DNA of 64,000 bases from Symsagittifera roscoffensis (taxonomy: Eukaryota; Xenacoelomorpha; Acoela; Convolutidae), in the NCBI RefSeq assembly GCF_963678635.1, contig NC_087065.1, positions 12,996,743 to 13,060,742 on the forward strand. Reading direction: 5' to 3'. The notes beneath the pieces were generated by a model. The model had not been told where the DNA came from, made no database searches, and saw nothing but the letters and a program-made list of their open reading frames with translations. The position numbers and the translations under genes were made by a program. Below are positions 61,822 through 64,000 of this stretch, in pieces. The stretch's first letter is position 1. Each line of letters opens with the position of its first letter.

Positions 61822-62418
61822 ATGAAAACCCTGGAAAACGAAATGACTGACCTCAAAAAAACAGTGACCGAAATCAAAACGCTGCTAAGCACAAAACAAC
61901 CTGATTCAGATTATCCAACCCAACCTAGCTCAACTGCCAGTCGCCAAAAACCGCCACCGAAACCCGCCGAGGAACTCGATATCATTCGCATACGAGGAAT
62001 CCCTGAATCAACTGAGAAGGAAGCAAGATTGCGGCAAGAACACGATCTCGCCGAAGTTCAAAAATTATTGAACCATATGGATGTCAATGCCTCAATTGGC
62101 GATGTCATATGCCTGGGTCGATATGACGAGAACAAGATAAGAACAATCCTATTAAAAGTGCCCAATGCATACCAACGCCGAATGATATTGCTATCTGCGA
62201 GGAAACTGAAAAACTCCCCTCAACCAATTTTCCTCAGCCGACAACTGACGAAGGAAGAAGCTGATCAAGAAAACCTTGCCCTCGTCAGAAGAAGGCAACT
62301 TATCAGCGACAAATCTGTAGACAGAAAGGACATAAGAGTCCACGATGCAACTCTGTACATTCGAAAACTTGGAAAGTGGATGAAAGAGAAACTTCCAGAT
62401 CCCGAAGCACCCAATTGA
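61822..62418 (+). CDS. LINE ORF1 protein, coiled coil plus RNA-binding region
   Basis: A 198-residue intact frame: coiled-coil start (MKTLENEMTDLKKTVTEIKT), a proline-rich linker, then ELDIIRIRGIPEST...EVQKLLNHM...VICLGRYDENKIRTILLKVP (RRM-like strands) and a C-terminal basic region (RRRQLISDKSVDRKDIRVHD). This is the usual build of ORF1 nucleic-acid chaperones that coat LINE RNA. The likely true start is upstream, joined to the PHD finger. Confidence 0.75.
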   Translation: MKTLENEMTDLKKTVTEIKTLLSTKQPDSDYPTQPSSTASRQKPPPKPAEELDIIRIRGIPESTEKEARLRQEHDLAEVQKLLNHMDVNASIGDVICLGRYDENKIRTILLKVPNAYQRRMILLSARKLKNSPQPIFLSRQLTKEEADQENLALVRRRQLISDKSVDRKDIRVHDATLYIRKLGKWMKEKLPDPEAPN

Positions 62419-62430
62419 TTAGCAGCGACG

Positions 62431-63162
62431 ATGAATATCCTTGTTTAAAATGTCAGAAGTATTCTTGAGTACCAACGGCGGACAACCTTCTCTAATGCTG
62501 TCCAAGTAAAAAACGCTTATCAAGTCATTTGCCTAACTGAAACCTGGTTGACAGAACGCATCGGCGACGCTGCACTTTTTCTGACAAACTACGTTATCCA
62601 CCGAAATGAAAGACCGAGTGACAAAGGCTTGACAAAACATGGTGGCGTACTCATAGCAGTAAACCGTAACATTCCAAGTAGCCAAAGCAATTCCGCGTTT
62701 CAAGATTGTGTTATCATCCACATATCACTGAACAAGCCGATTTTAATATGCTGCATCTACAGCGCTCCTGCAAACAGTACCTACACATGGGGAATCTCAG
62801 ATCTAATCGAACTCCTAAAGTTCCTGAGGCGTAAGCAATTTGAACAAAGTGCATTTTGTTCGTACATAGTTGGAGACATAAATTTTAACTGTACACACTG
62901 GCCGTCAATGACTTCAACTTCTCTAGATGAGCAGTCAACCCTTGACGAACTCTGTGAGTCAAACTTCCAACAACTAATAAAAACCCCTGATGGAAAATCA
63001 CTAGACATTCTCCTTAGTAACAAACCGCAATTTGTCACCAGCGTAAAACTCGACAACTGTCTGAGTAGTCTATTCAGTTCCGACCATTTGCCACTCCATG
63101 CCAAAGTCTCATCTGACTACCGACCTGTTCATAAAAAGACACCAGCCATCAAACAAAACTAG
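62431..63162 (+). pseudogene. LINE ORF2, APE-type endonuclease
   Basis: ATG at 62431, an in-frame TAA at 62446, then open to 63160. Endonuclease landmarks are NVRSI, LTETWL (catalytic Glu), HGGVLIAV, YIVGDINF (Asp/Asn) and SSDHLPLHA (final Asp-His). All catalytic residues appear present. It nicks target DNA for target-primed reverse transcription. Apart from the early stop, the domain is intact to a frameshift near 63160. Confidence 0.85.
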
Positions 63163-63237
63163 ATTTTGGCAATTTCGCGTACAAGAAAGCAAACTGGGAA
63201 GAAGTGAATGAATTCATTCGTCAACACCCCTTCCAAC

Positions 63238-64000
63238 CATTTGCTTGAGCAACGTTGAACTGATGCTCGATCATTGGTACGAGTGGTTATACGAAATACT
63301 ACAGGACCTGCTACCTATCACTACAAAACACAGGTTTGAACTAGCTCCTTGGGTGGGAAGCGATTCTTCCAACCTTATCAAGAAATTAAATACAATCCAA
63401 CTTAAAAATCAGCAAAAACCTACCCCATCGAACGAAGGCAAAATTGAAAATCTGCAAACTGAGATAACACTGTCCCTTCAAAACGACCAGCATCTCCACG
63501 AAAAAATGCTTTTTGAGAATGGGAAATTTAGCGAATTACAACGATATCTGAAATTGATCACCAAGTCTCGCATGATCCCTTCACAGATCTTCCTAGATCA
63601 AAAAATAGCCAATACAGACGCTCAAAAAGCTGAATTGTTTAACAAATATTTTCAATCAGTTTTCACACGAAACGCCAACGTTGGGAAAGCAGAACGACAA
63701 GATAACGTTCTTCTGAACAGTATCAATTTCACTATCAATGAAATAGAAGATGCCCTGAACGAGCTGCACGTAAATAAAGCAAATGGATCAGACATGATTG
63801 GTAATACTCTTCTGAAAAACCTCTCAAAGTCACTACTAAAATCACTTCACTTACTGTTCAACTTGATTGCAAATAAAGCGATATTTCCAACAAAATGGAA
63901 GATCAGCGAAATCGCACCAATTTTCAAAGACGGGGATAAACAAGTCGTATCAAATTACAGGCCGATCAGCCTGCTCTCAGCAGTGTCAAAACTGCTTGAG
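63238..64000 (+). pseudogene. LINE ORF2, linker and start of reverse transcriptase (partial)
   Basis: Open to the window end in the frame beginning ICLSNVELMLDHWYEWLYEI. RT motif 0 and 1 region: VNKANGSDMIGNTLLKNLSK, KWKISEIAPIFKDGDK and SNYRPISLLSAVSKLLE. The catalytic FADD-type motif lies beyond 64000. Out of frame with the endonuclease part. Confidence 0.85.

Larger units (their letters stand above)
60600..64000 (+). mobile_element. Non-LTR retrotransposon (LINE), 5' part, cut by window edge
   Basis: Contains, in order, an unfamiliar first frame, a PHD-like finger, an ORF1 and an ORF2 with APE-type endonuclease and the start of RT. APE-RT LINEs with a PHD finger in ORF1 are known among CR1/jockey-related clades. 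Orientation is rightward; the polymerase core and 3' end lie beyond 64000. Confidence 0.8.

Overview
The window reads as accessory, repeat-built chromosome from a nematode, most likely a Caenorhabditis-type genome (inference from the AT-rich flanks, TTTCAG-like splice acceptors and the set of element families). I see no convincing ordinary host gene, no rRNA, no tRNA and no CRISPR array. Almost everything belongs to five mobile-element classes nested in or abutting one another: Maverick/Polinton, Penelope-like (PLE), Ty3/gypsy LTR retrotransposon, minisatellites inside that element, and a non-LTR retrotransposon (LINE).

Layout. 1-2295: inner part and right terminus of one Maverick/Polinton cut by the window edge. 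2296-3280: spacer. 3281-7760: a PLE in its typical head-to-tail partial tandem form, with reverse transcriptase (RT) and GIY-YIG endonuclease. 7801-8991: a truncated, diverged LTR plus leader. 8992-30339: first copy of the 5' half of a Ty3/gypsy element (LTR, leader, 21-bp-period minisatellite, gag, protease). It is split at 15866-29707 by a complete-ended 13.8 kb Maverick/Polinton with a perfect 6-bp target duplication ATTATA. 30340-60409: second copy of that 5' half, continuing into RT-RNase H, integrase, a macro-like ORF that overlaps the pol stop codon by one base (TAATG), and about 16 kb of 3' coding-like sequence with an SGNH-hydrolase-like domain and nested tandem duplications, closed by a third LTR at about 59797-60409. 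60.6-64 kb: 5' part of a LINE with a PHD-like finger, ORF1, APE endonuclease and the start of the RT.

The history can be read from the sequence. The Ty3/gypsy 5' half was tandemly duplicated (junction near 30340) after it had already acquired frame-breaking lesions, because both copies share them. A Maverick then entered one copy, or was present in only one; the sister copy at 37556-37561 preserves the empty target site. If the 5' and 3' LTRs belong together, the Ty3/gypsy element spans about 29.5 kb, very large for the family. Nearly all reading frames carry stops or frameshifts. Whether that is true decay or partly assembly indels in homopolymers cannot be decided from sequence alone.

The most interesting items are the giant Ty3/gypsy element with macro-like and SGNH-like domains, the two-strand-open heptad minisatellite in its leader, the Maverick that keeps polB but lacks any recognisable integrase, ATPase or capsid gene, and the CCAATCAG arrays inside that Maverick.
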